Assembly (NCBI GenBank): GCA_025360085.1 | Contig: JANYCW010000005.1 | Location: forward strand, 1-64,000 | Length of the DNA: 64,000 nucleotides | Direction of reading: 5' to 3' | Origin: Actinomycetes bacterium | GTDB lineage: Bacteria; Actinomycetota; Actinomycetes; Nanopelagicales; Nanopelagicaceae | Shown here: positions 1 through 10,922 of the stretch, piece after piece | Layout of the letters: every line of letters starts with the position of its first letter | Numbering within the stretch: position 1 is the stretch's first letter | The notes under the pieces: model-generated | What the model was told of the DNA's origin: nothing | Seen by the model: the letters and a program-made list of their open reading frames with translations, nothing else | The model's database searches: none | Translations under genes and position numbers: made by a program

Positions 1-536
1 TGGTGGTGCGCCAAAACCATTGCACCTAAAGCGGCAGTAATAAGAAGAGCAGAAACAACTTCAAAGGGCCAGACAAACGTTGAAAACAAAAGCTGTGCAA
101 TTCCTTGCACGTTCCCTTGCGAATTTGCACTTTCAACTCCAACTGCGCCTCGGCCAAGTGTTGCTCGACCAAGCAAAGAGACCATCAGAGCGCCAAAGCC
201 AACAGCTGCGGTAATTGCAATCGGGCGAAGACCACGAATCGTTTCGGTCAGTGAATCAGATGAATCAACACCCACCAACATAAGAATAAAAAGAAAAAGC
301 ATCATGACGGCGCCTGTATAGACAACAATCTGTACTATTCCAAGAAATGGTGCACCTTGAGCAATGTAGAAAATAGCAAGTGAAATCATTACAAAGGCCA
401 TCAAGATTGCGGAGTGAACCGCTTTCTTAACTAATAACATCCCAAGTGCACCGGCAAGCGCCAATGGGGCAAGAATCCAAAAGAGCATCGCTTCAGGCGC
501 TGCGGTCTGACCTACTTGCAGTGCTAACTCCGTCAT
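1..536 (-). CDS. nuoJ: NADH-quinone oxidoreductase subunit J (partial, runs off left edge)
   Basis: Membrane-arm subunit of respiratory complex I, part of the proton-pumping module next to NuoK. It is not in the supplied ORF track because it is cut by the window edge; I translated it from the reverse strand. The visible ~178 codons begin [10 protein letters not shown] and give successive hydrophobic helices, including a stretch reading [18 protein letters not shown], which is typical of NuoJ. The ATG overlaps the nuoI stop as ATGA, so the two genes are translationally coupled. nuoK, L, M and N would be expected beyond the left edge. Identification rests on operon position plus the helix pattern. 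Confidence 0.9.
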   Translation of the reverse strand, partial: MTELALQVGQTAAPEAMLFWILAPLALAGALGMLLVKKAVHSAILMAFVMISLAIFYIAQGAPFLGIVQIVVYTGAVMMLFLFILMLVGVDSSDSLTETIRGLRPIAITAAVGFGALMVSLLGRATLGRGAVGVESANSQGNVQGIAQLLFSTFVWPFEVVSALLITAALGAMVLAHH

Positions 537-1147
537 TTAGGCACATCCTGCGAAGGGTGGGCTTGAAGAACATCGCCTTTGTAATAATTACTTTCGTCCA
601 TATCTGGATACATCGGATGCGGCGGCATCAGCATTCCCGCGCGTAATGGTCCGAGCAGGTCATCCTTTTCAAAGATCAGTTTTTCTCGCGAGTCATCGGC
701 TAACTCATATTCATTTGTCATCGTCAGTGCGCGAGTTGGACAGGCTTCAATACAAAGGCCACAAAAGACACACCTAAGATAGTTAATCTGATAGACCTTG
801 CCATAGCGCTCTCCAGGAGAGATTCGATGCTCTTCGGTATTATCTGCACCCTCAACATAAATGGCATCTGCCGGACAGGCCCAAGCACAGAGTTCGCAGC
901 CAATACATTTTTCTAGTCCATCTGGGTGACGATTGAGTTGATGGCGGCCATGGAACCTCTCTTGGGTTGGCGCCTTTACTTCAGGATATTCAACGGTTTC
1001 GGGCTTCTTAAAAATCGTTGAAAAGGTTACCCAAAAGCCTTTTAAGTGCCCAAATATTCCGACGGAGCCATCTTGCTGAACGGGAGAGTACTCAACTCCA
1101 TTGAGATCCAACCCTTGATTCTTTAATGGCTCTAATTGATCAGACAT
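533..1147 (-). CDS. nuoI: NADH-quinone oxidoreductase subunit I, 2x[4Fe-4S] protein
   Basis: Ferredoxin-like subunit that carries electrons through two [4Fe-4S] clusters between the peripheral arm and NuoB. Both cluster motifs are intact: [12 protein letters not shown] (C81, C84, C87, C91) and [12 protein letters not shown] (C126, C129, C132, C136). The ORF track begins at 1177, but a GGGAGG ribosome site lies 5 nt before the ATG at 1147 (MSDQLEP), so I use that start (204 aa). An ATG at 1150 would leave only 2 nt of spacing. The start overlaps the end of nuoH by 8 bp, and the stop overlaps the nuoJ start. Confidence 0.95.
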   Translation of the reverse strand: MSDQLEPLKNQGLDLNGVEYSPVQQDGSVGIFGHLKGFWVTFSTIFKKPETVEYPEVKAPTQERFHGRHQLNRHPDGLEKCIGCELCAWACPADAIYVEGADNTEEHRISPGERYGKVYQINYLRCVFCGLCIEACPTRALTMTNEYELADDSREKLIFEKDDLLGPLRAGMLMPPHPMYPDMDESNYYKGDVLQAHPSQDVPK

Positions 1148-2387
1148 CATCGCCTCCCATCGTGGTGTGCGAAACATTTATCGCTGAAATATGAATTGGA
1201 AGCTCCGGCACTGCAAAGTTTGGAACGAGCACATCCTCAACAATGGCTTTGCTTTTCTTTACCTTAGCGTTTTCAAAACCAATGTTCACTAGCATGACTA
1301 CTAAAACTACAAAGCTGGCAAAACCAACCACTACTAATCGCGGTGCACCTTGAAGTGATAAAACGCGAAGCGTGGCTACCACTAAAATCCATACAATCGA
1401 AACTGGAATTAAAATCTTCCAACCGAACTGCATGAACTGGTCGTATCGAAGTCGTGGGAGCGTTCCGCGCAACCAAACGAAAACAAAGAAAAAGACCAAT
1501 ACTTTTGAGAAGAACCAGAGTGCAGTGAACCAGCCACCAAGCCAGCTTTCAGTAAATCCAAGGAACGGTGGTGCATGGTATCCGCCTAGGAAAAGCGTTG
1601 TTGCAAGCGCGGACACTGCAATAATATTGACATATTCGGCTAAGAAGAAAAGTGCGAACTTGAGAGATGAATACTCAGTGTGAAAGCCGCCCACAAGTTC
1701 GCCTTCAGCTTCAGCTAAATCAAAAGGCGCACGATTTGTTTCACCGACCATAGATATTGCGTAGATAACAAAGGAGGGAAACAGTACAACTGCATACCAA
1801 GTCGATGACTGTGCAGCGACAATATCCGACGTTGACATTGAGCCCGCGTAGATAAATACGGCGACAAGCGAGAGTCCCATCGCGATTTCATAGGAAATAA
1901 CCTGTGCGCTAGAGCGCAGACCACCCAGCAATGGATATGTCGAACCCGATGACCAACCTGCCAAGATAATTCCGTAGACGCCAACCGAAGCTATGGCCAA
2001 GACGTAAAGAACACCAACGGGAAGATCGGTTAACTGCATCGCTGTTTTATGGCCAAACAAAGTGACGGGTCCAGTTATTGGAATGACCGCAAAAGCCATG
2101 AAGCAGGTGGTCGCACTGATTATTGGAGCTATGACAAAGACAATTTTGTCGGCCGCGGCAGGAATTATGTCCTCTTTTAATGCAAGTTTTACCCCATCGG
2201 CCAGCGCTTGAATCAAACCAAATGGACCAACACGGTTAGGTCCTGGTCTCTGCTGCATGCGCGCCACTAAGCGACGTTCGCCCCATACGGATAAAAGTGT
2301 CAGAATTACACAAAAAATAAAGACGAGTAGCGCCTTGACCGTGATGAGCCAACCTGGATCTGCTCCTATTAAATCTGCAGTTGTCAT
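1140..2387 (-). CDS. nuoH: NADH-quinone oxidoreductase subunit H
   Basis: Membrane subunit at the junction of the two arms of complex I; it forms part of the quinone chamber. At 415 aa it has about eight to nine hydrophobic helices and the conserved polar loops [20 protein letters not shown] near residue 40 and [19 protein letters not shown] near residue 215. The second loop contains the acidic residues typical of NuoH. The C-terminal ~45 residues are hydrophilic, as in other actinobacterial NuoH proteins. The start overlaps the nuoG stop by 4 bp (ATGA) and the end overlaps nuoI by 8 bp. Confidence 0.97.
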   Translation of the reverse strand: MTTADLIGADPGWLITVKALLVFIFCVILTLLSVWGERRLVARMQQRPGPNRVGPFGLIQALADGVKLALKEDIIPAAADKIVFVIAPIISATTCFMAFAVIPITGPVTLFGHKTAMQLTDLPVGVLYVLAIASVGVYGIILAGWSSGSTYPLLGGLRSSAQVISYEIAMGLSLVAVFIYAGSMSTSDIVAAQSSTWYAVVLFPSFVIYAISMVGETNRAPFDLAEAEGELVGGFHTEYSSLKFALFFLAEYVNIIAVSALATTLFLGGYHAPPFLGFTESWLGGWFTALWFFSKVLVFFFVFVWLRGTLPRLRYDQFMQFGWKILIPVSIVWILVVATLRVLSLQGAPRLVVVGFASFVVLVVMLVNIGFENAKVKKSKAIVEDVLVPNFAVPELPIHISAINVSHTTMGGDDV

Positions 2388-4735
2388 AACTTCACCACCG
2401 TAACAACTTCGCCATGTGAAGCATCTAGGTTTACAAGTAACTGCGAGTCGAGAGAGTTACGAGGCGCCCAAATTGCATCATCATGAATCTCTTCAATAAG
2501 TGTCGCCAAAGTTACAGAGCCGACGCTCGTTGAAATTTTTAAAATATCACCGTCGATGACGCCTAAGGTCTGTGCGCGATTTGGCGAAATAACGGCAACG
2601 CTCTCCCGTGCTGTACCCGCTAAGTTTTCTTCACCTTTTTGTAAAGTGCCAAGGTCAAGTAGTCGTCGCCAAGAGTTTAAAATAAATTGATCGGGCGCTA
2701 AAACTGGAGCCTTTACTACGCTCACGGCTTTCATAGAGGCACGCGTCCCCTCCCAGGCACCCAGAGTTGCGATTTCCTTTGCCGCTGCAGTGACCGTACC
2801 AAGATTTAGCGAGGTGTCCATTGCTTCGGCAATCATTGAAAGGATTCGAAGATCGCTGCGATTAAGTGAATCTTGAACGGCTGAATCAAATGAACGTGCA
2901 CGGCCTTCCCAGTTTAAAAAAGAACCGTTTTTTTCAGTTATTGCGGCCACAGGTAGAACCACATCTGCACGCTTGGTCACTTCACTTGGAGCAATTTCAA
3001 GAGATACAACAAATGCCCGCTCAAGGGCAGCTAGAGCTTCTGAACTATTAGCGCCATCAAGGGGATCGAGACCACCCACAACAAGGGCACCGATCACGCC
3101 AGAGTTAACGGCAGAGTAGATCTCTTGGCTACTTCGCCCAATTGATGTAGGAAGTGACTCTGTGCCCCAAAACGCGCACAAATCTATCCGGGCTGCAGAA
3201 TCAGTAACTAGGCGACCCCCTGGCAATAAGTTTCCAATTGCGCCAGCCTCTAGAGCGCCACGTTCGCCTGCACGCCGCGGAATCCAGGCAATCTTGGCAC
3301 CGCTTGAATCCGCCAAAGCCGCCACTGCAGTTAATACTCCAGCACTTTCTGAGGCGCGCTCTCCAACAAGTATTATCGATTTCACGGTCAATGTTTGCTT
3401 GGCGATTGCCAATGCTTCTTGGCCAGGCGCCACCTTTACAAACTCGCCTTTAAGTTTTTCTACGCCAATGGAGAGTTTGCTTGCAATTGCAGTGACTTTC
3501 AATGCCCGCTTTCGACGCTGCTTATTTAAGCGTAGGAAAACAATTGGTGACTCTTCTTCAGGCTCAAAGCCAACCAACAGAACATGGTCGGCGCGATCGA
3601 TGTCGAAATAAGTCGTTGTTGAGCCAACGATATGTGCGGCTAAGAATTCGCGTTCTTCCTCAGATGAACGACGTGAACGAAAATCAATATCATTTGTTCC
3701 AAGAGCAACACGAGCAAACTTGCTATAACCATATGCGTCTTCATGAGTTGCGCGGCCACCAACTAATACCGCAGAAGTATGCGTTTTTAATCCTTTCGCG
3801 GCGGCGGCAAGTGCTTCAGGCCATGAAGCTTGAACTAACTCGCCGAATTCATTACGCACCATCGGATGGGTTAAGCGATCAACTGCGGTGACATATTTAA
3901 AGGCCCAGCGTCCCTTATCGCAGTTCCACTCTTCATTAACCGATGCATCATTTCCGGCGAGGCGACGAAGAGTTTTACCTCGACGAACATCGGTTCGCAT
4001 ATCGCAACCTGAAGCACAATGCTCACATGCAGATGGTGTCGAAACTAAATCAAATGGACGGGCACGAAAACGGTAAGAAGCCCCGGTTAATGCACCCACT
4101 GGACAAATCTGCACGGTATTTCCAGAGAAGTAAGATTTAAATGGTTGCTTTTCGTAAATACCAACTTGCTGAAGAGCCCCGCGCTCATTGAGCGTAATAA
4201 ATGGATCACTCGCAATCTGTTCTGAAAAACGAGTACAACGCGCGCACAAAATACAGCGTTCACGATCAAGTAAAACTTGAGAAGAGATATTGATTGGTTT
4301 TTCAAAGGTTCGCTTAACGCCTTGGAAGCGCGTTTGTCCTTGACCGTTGCTCATCGCTTGGTTTTGTAACGGACACTCGCCACCTTTATCGCAAACGGGG
4401 CAGTCAAGTGGATGGTTAATGAGCAAGAACTCCATCACTCCTTTTTGTGCTTTGTCGGCAACGGCTGAAGTAAGTTGAGTTTTTACAATCATTCCAGACT
4501 CCACCGGAATTGTGCACGATGCTTGAGGTTTTGGAAATGCGCGACCATTAATTTCGATGTCAACTAAACATTGTCGACAAGCACCAACAGGATCCAACAA
4601 TGGGTGATCACAAAAACGAGGAATTTGAATTCCAAGTTGCTCGGCTGCACGAATTACTAATGTTCCCTTTGGAACGCTTACTTCAAAGCCATCGATGACA
4701 ACCGTAATCATGTCTACAATCTCAGTGGTTGTCAT
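2384..4735 (-). CDS. nuoG: NADH-quinone oxidoreductase subunit G
   Basis: Large iron-sulfur subunit of the NADH dehydrogenase module (783 aa). Visible ligands in order: plant-type [2Fe-2S] with C42, C53, C56 and C74; the His-ligated cluster N5 as [14 protein letters not shown] (H108, C112, C115, C121); N4 as CILCARC plus C211; and an N7-type set CEHCASGC (C237, C240, C244) with C272. The remainder is a molybdopterin-oxidoreductase-like domain that serves structurally in complex I. The N7 set is an extra cluster found only in some bacterial lineages. The ATG follows the nuoF stop directly (TAGATG). An internal ATG (MITVVIDGF, residue 9) is an alternative start. Confidence 0.96.
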   Translation of the reverse strand: MTTTEIVDMITVVIDGFEVSVPKGTLVIRAAEQLGIQIPRFCDHPLLDPVGACRQCLVDIEINGRAFPKPQASCTIPVESGMIVKTQLTSAVADKAQKGVMEFLLINHPLDCPVCDKGGECPLQNQAMSNGQGQTRFQGVKRTFEKPINISSQVLLDRERCILCARCTRFSEQIASDPFITLNERGALQQVGIYEKQPFKSYFSGNTVQICPVGALTGASYRFRARPFDLVSTPSACEHCASGCDMRTDVRRGKTLRRLAGNDASVNEEWNCDKGRWAFKYVTAVDRLTHPMVRNEFGELVQASWPEALAAAAKGLKTHTSAVLVGGRATHEDAYGYSKFARVALGTNDIDFRSRRSSEEEREFLAAHIVGSTTTYFDIDRADHVLLVGFEPEEESPIVFLRLNKQRRKRALKVTAIASKLSIGVEKLKGEFVKVAPGQEALAIAKQTLTVKSIILVGERASESAGVLTAVAALADSSGAKIAWIPRRAGERGALEAGAIGNLLPGGRLVTDSAARIDLCAFWGTESLPTSIGRSSQEIYSAVNSGVIGALVVGGLDPLDGANSSEALAALERAFVVSLEIAPSEVTKRADVVLPVAAITEKNGSFLNWEGRARSFDSAVQDSLNRSDLRILSMIAEAMDTSLNLGTVTAAAKEIATLGAWEGTRASMKAVSVVKAPVLAPDQFILNSWRRLLDLGTLQKGEENLAGTARESVAVISPNRAQTLGVIDGDILKISTSVGSVTLATLIEEIHDDAIWAPRNSLDSQLLVNLDASHGEVVTVVKL

Positions 4736-6016
4736 CTAGACACCAACCCCAACAAAGAGAGTTGAAGCAACTGGATCAAATGGGCAACCTTGATTCTTTG
4801 TGTGAGCAATATATTCGTCACGGAAATATTGAATCGATGACGTAATCGGGCTTGTCGCTCCGTCACCTAGGGCACAAAATGATCGACCTAAAATATTGTC
4901 ACAGAGATCTAGCAACTTAGCCAAATCGGCTTCGGTTCCCTTGCCCGCTTCTAAATCACGCAGAATCTGAACTAACCACCAAGTACCTTCTCGACATGGT
5001 GTGCACTTACCGCAGGATTCGTGTTTGTAAAACTCGGTCCAACGCAAAACTGCGCGGACTACGCATGTCGTTTCATCAAATATTTGTAAAGCTTTAGTTC
5101 CAAGCATTGAACCCGCCGCAGCGACGCCCTCATAATCAAGCGGAGTGTCTAAATGCGCCGAAGTAAAAATCGGAGTGGATGAACCCCCGGGTGTCCAGAA
5201 CTTTAAAGAATGACCTGTGCGAATCCCGCCAGAGAGTTCAAGTATTTCGCGAAGAGTTATTCCAAGAGGTGCCTCAAACTGCCCCGGATTATTGACGTGA
5301 CCTGATAATGAATACAGCGTCGTTCCCTTACTTTTTTCTGTACCCATACTTTGATACCAATCGGCACCATTCATAATAATCGCCGGAACTGAAGCAATAG
5401 ATTCAACATTATTTACTACAGTAGGACGAGCATAAAGACCTGCGATGGCTGGAAATGGTGGGCGTAACCGTGGCTGCCCACGGAAACCTTCGAGTGAATC
5501 AAGAAGCGCGGTTTCTTCACCACAGATGTATGCACCAGCACCAACGTGTAGAACTAAATCAACTCCATCTCCAAGATGCCCGGCTTTATACGCATCTTCA
5601 ATTGCTTGATTGAGGCGACGGACAACGTGCGTTACTTCACCGCGAATATAAATAAATGCATTTTTTGCACGAATTGCATGACAAGCAATAATGCAACCTT
5701 CAATTAACACATGCGGATTAGCCATAAGCAATGGCGTGTCTTTGCAAGTGCCGGGTTCGGACTCATCTGCGTTAACAACTAAGTAATGATCCTTATTATC
5801 GCCCTGTGGAATAAATCCCCACTTCATTCCAGTTGGGAAGCCCGCGCCGCCTCGGCCACGTAAACCTGAATCTTTAACAACTTGAATAACTGCATCCGGA
5901 TCCATCGATAAAGCTTTTTGAGAAGCCGTGTATCCACCATGACGCGTATACGCTTGAATTGTAAATGAGTCTTTCTCATCCCAATGTGCCGAAAGGACGG
6001 GCACTAGTTTCGTCAT
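4736..6016 (-). CDS. nuoF: NADH-quinone oxidoreductase subunit F (NADH- and FMN-binding)
   Basis: Entry point for electrons into complex I: it binds NADH and FMN and passes electrons to cluster N3. The 426-aa product has the Gly-rich nucleotide loop GLRGRGGAGFPTGMKWG at residues 51-67 and the FMN/NADH-region motif VNADESEPGTCKD near residue 81. The N3 ligands are CGKCTPCREGTWW (C335, C338, C341) plus C381. The length is normal. Its first base is shared with the last base of nuoE (TAATG-type junction), and its TAG stop is directly followed by the nuoG ATG. Confidence 0.97.
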   Translation of the reverse strand: MTKLVPVLSAHWDEKDSFTIQAYTRHGGYTASQKALSMDPDAVIQVVKDSGLRGRGGAGFPTGMKWGFIPQGDNKDHYLVVNADESEPGTCKDTPLLMANPHVLIEGCIIACHAIRAKNAFIYIRGEVTHVVRRLNQAIEDAYKAGHLGDGVDLVLHVGAGAYICGEETALLDSLEGFRGQPRLRPPFPAIAGLYARPTVVNNVESIASVPAIIMNGADWYQSMGTEKSKGTTLYSLSGHVNNPGQFEAPLGITLREILELSGGIRTGHSLKFWTPGGSSTPIFTSAHLDTPLDYEGVAAAGSMLGTKALQIFDETTCVVRAVLRWTEFYKHESCGKCTPCREGTWWLVQILRDLEAGKGTEADLAKLLDLCDNILGRSFCALGDGATSPITSSIQYFRDEYIAHTKNQGCPFDPVASTLFVGVGV

Positions 6017-6642
6017 TATTTGACCTCTTTCGAAATCTTTAAGCCAAGTAGGGTTGGTTGGCCTGCTTGAACACCCTCGTGAGCTTTTCCATCATTGATA
6101 CCAGCAAGAACGGCGGAAGCTTGCTTCCATGTACCTAAAGTATGTGGGCCGCGCGTGGGTGGTTTTGGATTTCCACTTCGCATTGAATCAACTAAATCAA
6201 TCGATGACTGGACCGTTTGATTGTCGTAGAACTCCCAATTAGCCATAACGACTGGTGCATAGTCACACGCGGCATTACATTCAATATGTTCAAGAGAGAC
6301 TTTGCCATCTGCAGTCACCTCGTCATTTTCTACACCTAAGTGAGCTTTCAGACCTGCAAAAATTGCATCCCCACCCATAACCGCACATAACGTGTTAGTG
6401 CAGACCCCTACGTGATACTCACCGACCGGTTTGCGCTTGTACTGAGTATAAAAGGTGGCAACGGCAGAGACTTCTGCAGCTTCTAAAGTCAAGATCTTAG
6501 CTACGAGTTCAATGCCTTCGCCATCAACAAAACCAATTCGGGATTGCACAAAGTGCAACAAAGGCATGATGGCAGAGCGAGATCGTGGATAGCGTTTGAT
6601 AATCGAATCCATAACTGCAAGATCTTCAATTGAATAAGTCAT
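6016..6642 (-). CDS. nuoE: NADH-quinone oxidoreductase subunit E, [2Fe-2S] protein
   Basis: Thioredoxin-fold subunit of the NADH module, carrying the off-pathway [2Fe-2S] cluster N1a. Ligands C81 and C86 (CTNTLCAVMGG) and C122 and C126 (ECNAACDYAPV) are all present. At 208 aa it is longer than many NuoE proteins because of a C-terminal tail of about 45 residues after the fold (GNPKPPTRGPHTLGTW and onward), a feature common in actinobacteria. It sits between nuoD and nuoF with 1-bp junctions on both sides. Confidence 0.96.
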   Translation of the reverse strand: MTYSIEDLAVMDSIIKRYPRSRSAIMPLLHFVQSRIGFVDGEGIELVAKILTLEAAEVSAVATFYTQYKRKPVGEYHVGVCTNTLCAVMGGDAIFAGLKAHLGVENDEVTADGKVSLEHIECNAACDYAPVVMANWEFYDNQTVQSSIDLVDSMRSGNPKPPTRGPHTLGTWKQASAVLAGINDGKAHEGVQAGQPTLLGLKISKEVK

Positions 6643-7979
6643 TAGCGGTCAACGCCTCCCATAACTGGGTCGATTGATGCAACTGCACCAATTATGTCGG
6701 CAATCATTCCGCCCTCGCTCATTGCAGCGGTCGCCTGTAAGTTATTAAAAGATGGATCACGGAAGTGAACACGATAAGGGCGTGTTCCTCCATCAGATAC
6801 AACGTGGGCTCCGAGCTCTCCCCGTGGAGATTCAACTGCTTGATAAACCTGGCCGGCGGGAACACGAAAACCTTCGGTGACTAATTTGAAGTGGTGAATT
6901 AATGACTCCATCGATGTACCCATAATCTCGCGAATATGGTTGAGTGAATTTCCAAGCCCATCACTTCCAAGGGCCAACTGTGCAGGCCATGCAATCTTTT
7001 TATCGGCAACCATTACCGGAGCGCCTTCGAGTTTTTCTAATTTGTCTAGCGCTTGTTCGATGATACGTAATGACTGCTCAAGTTCGTTCATACGAATTAA
7101 GAAACGCCCATACACATCACATGTATCGGCAGTAATGACATCAAAGTTATAACCTTCGTATCCGCAATATGGTTGAACTTTACGGAGATCCCACGGCAAT
7201 CCAGTTGAACGAAGTACGGGTCCTGTTATTCCAAGTGTTGTTGCCCCAGCTAAATCTAAATAACCGATTCCTTGGGTCCGCTTTAACCAGATCGAGTTTC
7301 CGATCAAAAGCGTTGAGTTATCTTTGAAATTCTTACGCATGAGTTTTACCGCATCACGGATTTTAGGAATTGCACCTTCAGGTAGATCTTGTTGGACTCC
7401 CCCAGGACGGATATATGCCATATTCATGCGTAAACCAGAGATCATTTCGAAAAGATCTAGAACGATTTCACGTTCGCGAAAGGCGAAGAACATTGGAGTG
7501 ATCGCTCCGAGCTCTAACGCGCCCGTTCCAAGGGCCACCATATGAGAGGAGATTCGATTGAGCTCCATCATCATTACACGAATAACACTGGCACGTTCGG
7601 GCACATCACTTGTGATGCCTAAAAGTTTTTCAATCGCTAAACAGTATGCAGTCTCGTTGAAAAGAGGGGACAAGTAGTCCATGCGTGTGACAAATGTCGT
7701 ACCTTGGGTCCAGTTACGGTACTCAATATTCTTTTCAATACCAGTGTGTAAATATCCAATTCCACAACGGACTTCAGTGACGGTTTCGCCTTCGAGTTCT
7801 AAAACTAAACGAAGTACTCCGTGCGTAGAGGGATGTTGTGGTCCCATATTAACAACAACACGTTCTTCTTTGGTTGATCCAATTTCTTGAATGAGTGAAT
7901 CCCAATCACCGCCAGTAACTGAAAATACGGTCCCCTCAGTTGTTTCGCGTGATGGTGCGTATGGATCAAAAATTGTCAT
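6642..7979 (-). CDS. nuoD: NADH-quinone oxidoreductase subunit D
   Basis: The 49-kDa-type subunit related to the hydrogenase large subunit; with NuoB it forms the menaquinone-reducing site. At 445 aa it contains the signature [20 protein letters not shown] (residues ~45-64) and the quinone-site loop [13 protein letters not shown]. The C-terminal motif [15 protein letters not shown] and the closing DPVMGGVDR are also present. The start overlaps the nuoC stop by 4 bp (ATGA). No anomalies. Confidence 0.97.
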   Translation of the reverse strand: MTIFDPYAPSRETTEGTVFSVTGGDWDSLIQEIGSTKEERVVVNMGPQHPSTHGVLRLVLELEGETVTEVRCGIGYLHTGIEKNIEYRNWTQGTTFVTRMDYLSPLFNETAYCLAIEKLLGITSDVPERASVIRVMMMELNRISSHMVALGTGALELGAITPMFFAFREREIVLDLFEMISGLRMNMAYIRPGGVQQDLPEGAIPKIRDAVKLMRKNFKDNSTLLIGNSIWLKRTQGIGYLDLAGATTLGITGPVLRSTGLPWDLRKVQPYCGYEGYNFDVITADTCDVYGRFLIRMNELEQSLRIIEQALDKLEKLEGAPVMVADKKIAWPAQLALGSDGLGNSLNHIREIMGTSMESLIHHFKLVTEGFRVPAGQVYQAVESPRGELGAHVVSDGGTRPYRVHFRDPSFNNLQATAAMSEGGMIADIIGAVASIDPVMGGVDR

Positions 7980-8605
7980 TTATACGTCCTGCGATTACTG
8001 GGAGCCGGAATTGTCGCACCTTTATACTCAACTGGAATCCCACCAAGTGCATAATCTTTACGCTGTGGGTGACCCTGCCAATCATCTGGCATCAAAATAC
8101 GGGTTAAACCTGGGTGGCCATCAAAGATGATTCCAAACATGTCGAAAGTTTCGCGCTCATGCCAATTGTTTCCAGCCCAAACATCTACCAGTGATGGAAT
8201 GTGTGCATCCGAATCAGAAAGGGAAACTTCAAGGCGTATACGGCGATTATTAGTCATCGACAACAGTGGATAAACTGCAACGAGTTCGCGACCAAGATTT
8301 TCAGGGTAGTGAATACCAGAAACACCCATACAAGATTCAAACTTCAAGTTATCGCGCAAGATCATGGCAACTTCTAATAATTTTTCGCGTTTAACATGAA
8401 GGGTAAGTTCACCGCGATCAACAATTACGCGCTCAATTGCTTGGGAAAACTCAGGGTAGGCACGCTCTAAGTCATCCACAACAGCATCAAAGTAGCCACC
8501 ATAAGGGCGCTCTGTTGAGCCCGTAGTTGAAGTGGTTTGAACAAGGCCGCCATATCCAGACGTATCCCCGCTATCGCTCGCACCAAACATTCCGTTTTCA
8601 GTCAT
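7976..8605 (-). CDS. nuoC: NADH-quinone oxidoreductase subunit C
   Basis: The 30-kDa-type subunit of the peripheral arm, with no cofactor; it supports the Q module. The 209-aa product carries the family block [20 protein letters not shown] near residue 147, followed by [19 protein letters not shown]. The first ~30 residues are Gly/Ser/Thr-rich and poorly conserved. It lies one base from the nuoB stop and overlaps nuoD by 4 bp. Confidence 0.96.
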   Translation of the reverse strand: MTENGMFGASDSGDTSGYGGLVQTTSTTGSTERPYGGYFDAVVDDLERAYPEFSQAIERVIVDRGELTLHVKREKLLEVAMILRDNLKFESCMGVSGIHYPENLGRELVAVYPLLSMTNNRRIRLEVSLSDSDAHIPSLVDVWAGNNWHERETFDMFGIIFDGHPGLTRILMPDDWQGHPQRKDYALGGIPVEYKGATIPAPSNRRTYK

Positions 8606-9163
8606 TTAAGCGAGTAAACCCTTCATCTGATGGGTTGGCGTCGCATTCATAGCTGCACGTTCAACTTCTTTAATAATCTGTGCACGGTTTGAACCCAGCT
8701 TCTCATCATAAATCTTTTCGTGAAGTTTCAAGATTGCATCCATTAACATTTCTGGACGCGGCGGGCAGCCCGGAAGGTAAATATCCACTGGAACTACATG
8801 GTCTACACCTTGAACAATTGCATAGTTATTAAACATTCCGCCCGATGATGCACATGCTCCCATTGCGATGACCCACTTGGGAGCCGACATTTGATCATAA
8901 ATCTGACGCAGGACCGGAGCCATTTTATTTGACACACGTCCAGCAACAATCATTAAATCGGCTTGACGTGGAGAGGCACGGAATACTTCCATACCAAAAC
9001 GAGAAATGTCATACTTTGCGGCAGAACCAACTGCCATCATTTCAATTGCGCAACATGCTAGACCAAAAGTTGCTGGCCACAATGAGTTCTTTCGCATATA
9101 GCCCGCGAGTTTTTCAACGCTTGTTAAAAGGAAACCACTTGGAATCTTTTCTTCTAGACCCAT
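8606..9163 (-). CDS. nuoB: NADH-quinone oxidoreductase subunit B, cluster N2
   Basis: Subunit that holds cluster N2, the last Fe-S centre before menaquinone. The ligands are visible: the tandem cysteines of [10 protein letters not shown] (C37, C38), C104 in [11 protein letters not shown] and C133 in PGCPPRPE. The length of 185 aa is normal for the family. It is separated from nuoA by 3 nt and is directly followed by nuoC. Confidence 0.97.
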   Translation of the reverse strand: MGLEEKIPSGFLLTSVEKLAGYMRKNSLWPATFGLACCAIEMMAVGSAAKYDISRFGMEVFRASPRQADLMIVAGRVSNKMAPVLRQIYDQMSAPKWVIAMGACASSGGMFNNYAIVQGVDHVVPVDIYLPGCPPRPEMLMDAILKLHEKIYDEKLGSNRAQIIKEVERAAMNATPTHQMKGLLA

Positions 9164-9166
9164 TTA

Positions 9167-9538
9167 TTAATCCCATTCCAATCCACCACGACGCCATACA
9201 TATGCGTAGGCTACGAAAACAGTTCCGATGAATATTGCCATCTCAACTAAGCCAAACACTCCAAGTTGATCAAAAGTTACTGCCCATGGATAGAGAAATA
9301 CAATTTCAATATCAAAGATAATAAAAAGCATCGCAGTTAAGAAATATTTAACTGGAAAACGACCACCTTCTGCGGCTTGGGGTGAAGGTTCAATCCCGCA
9401 TTCGTAGGCTTCGAGTTTTGCTCGGTTGTATCGCGCTGGACCTGTTAGCGCGCCAGCTACTACTGAGATTAAAGCGAAACCAAATCCAATTGCCCCTAGC
9501 ACCAAAATGGGCACATATAGATTAGATGTGGATATCAC
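9167..9538 (-). CDS. nuoA: NADH-quinone oxidoreductase subunit A (first gene of operon)
   Basis: Small three-helix membrane subunit of complex I (123 aa). The conserved loop YECGIEPSPQAAEGGRFPVKYF lies near residues 45-66, and the second helix pair contains the FDIEIVFLYPWA motif. The start is GTG at 9538. A TAAGAT hexamer ends 7 nt upstream of that GTG and there is no good Shine-Dalgarno sequence, which fits leaderless transcription. The upstream same-strand menG ends only 40 bp away, so read-through from menG is also possible. Confidence 0.96.
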   Translation of the reverse strand: MISTSNLYVPILVLGAIGFGFALISVVAGALTGPARYNRAKLEAYECGIEPSPQAAEGGRFPVKYFLTAMLFIIFDIEIVFLYPWAVTFDQLGVFGLVEMAIFIGTVFVAYAYVWRRGGLEWD

Positions 9539-9545
9539 GAGTGGA

Positions 9546-9551
9546 ATCTTA
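9546..9551 (-). promoter_or_regulatory. Candidate -10 element of the nuo operon (leaderless start)
   Basis: On the minus strand the sequence reads TAAGAT, then 7 nt, then the nuoA GTG. This matches the TAnnnT-spacer-start pattern repeated across the window. No clear -35 element was found. Confidence 0.45.
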
Positions 9552-9578
9552 GAACTGTTGGGCTACACCCGATGACCG

Positions 9579-10271
9579 TCAACGCTTTATCCCACTGTGA
9601 ACTGCAACAATCCCAAAAGTCAGATTTTTCCACGTGACCCCACTCCATCCAGCAGCCTCCATCGCCTGGGCTAAACCAGTTTGGTCAGGCCAGGCTTTAA
9701 TCGACTCGGCCAAGTAGATATATGCATCGGGATTTGATGCGGTTTTGCGAGCTATTGCGGGCAGGGCCCCCATCAAATAGCGCATATAGATCGAGTGAAA
9801 AACGCGCCACGTCGGGTGCGAGAACTCAACAATGACGATTCGACCACCAACTTTTGTCACCCGCAGGGCTTCGGCTAGCGCTTTGCGATAGTTCACAGTA
9901 TTTCGAAGGCCAAATGAGATCGTTGTGACATCGAAACTCTCAGACTCAAAAGGCAGGTTGAGTGCATCGGCCATAGAAAAGTTGAGATAAGGCCGGGCTT
10001 TTCGACCTTGCGCCAACATTCCCTCTGAAAAATCGGTAGAAAAGACGGTCGCTCCGGCTTCATGAAAGGGCTGCGACGATGAGCCAGGTCCAGCTGCAAT
10101 ATCAAGAATCCGCATTCCCGGGGCTGGCGCGATAATCTTTGTCGCTACCCGACGCCATGCTCTAGTTCGACCCAGTGAGAGCAGATCATTGACGAGGTCG
10201 TAGCGCTTGGCCACCCCGTCAAACATCGCGGCGACTTCTTCGGGATCTTTACCAAGATTGGCACGAGACAT
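9579..10271 (-). CDS. menG: Demethylmenaquinone methyltransferase (UbiE/MenG)
   Basis: SAM-dependent C-methyltransferase that performs the last step of menaquinone synthesis. The SAM-binding motif is ILDIAAGPGSSS, preceded by the family motif YDLVNDLLSLGRTRAWRR; the second family motif FGLRNTVNYRKAL follows. The ORF track starts at 10304, but the ATG at 10271 (MSRANLGKD) has a GGGAG site 9 nt upstream and matches the usual N-terminus better, giving 230 aa. It lies 40 bp upstream of nuoA on the same strand, which links quinone synthesis to its main user. bioY diverges from it. Confidence 0.93.
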   Translation of the reverse strand: MSRANLGKDPEEVAAMFDGVAKRYDLVNDLLSLGRTRAWRRVATKIIAPAPGMRILDIAAGPGSSSQPFHEAGATVFSTDFSEGMLAQGRKARPYLNFSMADALNLPFESESFDVTTISFGLRNTVNYRKALAEALRVTKVGGRIVIVEFSHPTWRVFHSIYMRYLMGALPAIARKTASNPDAYIYLAESIKAWPDQTGLAQAMEAAGWSGVTWKNLTFGIVAVHSGIKR

Positions 10272-10330
10272 AGCGTTATTCTCCCTTGAAGTAGGCTCAT
10301 CCACAACTTAATCGTCGAAGGGGTTCACAC

Positions 10331-10915
10331 ATGTCATTTCCTGATATCTCTCTGCGGGCCAGCATATTTCCTCGTAGTTCAGCGTTTTCCATTTCTGCCC
10401 TTATTGCAGGTGGAGTTCTCTTTATTGCCGCTTTGGCGCAAATCTCAATTCCTATCCCTGGCTCGCCTGTACCTGTTACTGGCCAAACCCTCGGAGTTCT
10501 TTTAATTGGAACTACATATGGAGGTGGATTGGGTTTAACTACGTTCGCAGTGTATTTACTTGCAGGAATTGCAGGTGCTCCAGTTTTTGCTGGCTCCAGT
10601 TTTGGAATTGAGAAAATCACCGGTGCAACAGGTGGATATTTAATGGGAATGTTCGTTGCAACATATGTCCTTGGTTTTTTTGCAAGCCGAAGGTTGGATC
10701 AAAGATTTTTAACCGCGCTTCCATCAATGCTGTTCGGTAACGTTGTTATTTTTTCATTCGGACTTTTCTGGTTGCATCACTTCACAGGCAAGGATTGGTC
10801 CTGGACAATTGGCGCAGGATTGACACCATTTATTTTTGGAGAAATCCTCAAAATTGCAGTTGCCGGCTCATCTCTTCCTTTTTTATGGCGATACGTCAAC
10901 ACTAGATCCCGTTAA
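10331..10915 (+). CDS. bioY: BioY biotin transporter (ECF substrate-binding component)
   Basis: Integral membrane S-component for biotin uptake. The 194-aa product has six hydrophobic helices and the BioY signature region IPIPGSPVPVTGQTLGVLL (residues ~41-59) followed by GLTTFAVYLLAGIAGAPVF. No ECF ATPase or EcfT gene is visible nearby, so it either works alone or uses a shared module encoded elsewhere. The ATG has an AAGGGG site 7 nt upstream. Biotin synthesis genes are not in the window, so auxotrophy is possible but cannot be tested here. Confidence 0.93.
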   Translation: MSFPDISLRASIFPRSSAFSISALIAGGVLFIAALAQISIPIPGSPVPVTGQTLGVLLIGTTYGGGLGLTTFAVYLLAGIAGAPVFAGSSFGIEKITGATGGYLMGMFVATYVLGFFASRRLDQRFLTALPSMLFGNVVIFSFGLFWLHHFTGKDWSWTIGAGLTPFIFGEILKIAVAGSSLPFLWRYVNTRSR

Positions 10916-10922
10916 TTAACAA

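Noticed and set aside
3162-4305. Several ORFs opposite nuoG (for example 3162-3611, 3502-3891)
   Set aside because: Shadows of nuoG codons with unusual Arg/Pro/Ser-rich composition and no start signals.
533-9538. Possible internal frameshifts in the nuo operon
   Set aside because: Every subunit reads at full length with all cofactor ligands; overlaps are ordinary ATGA-type coupling.
10272-10330. Riboswitch or BioQ-type operator before bioY
   Set aside because: The gap is only 59 bp and shows no recognisable palindrome or structured leader.
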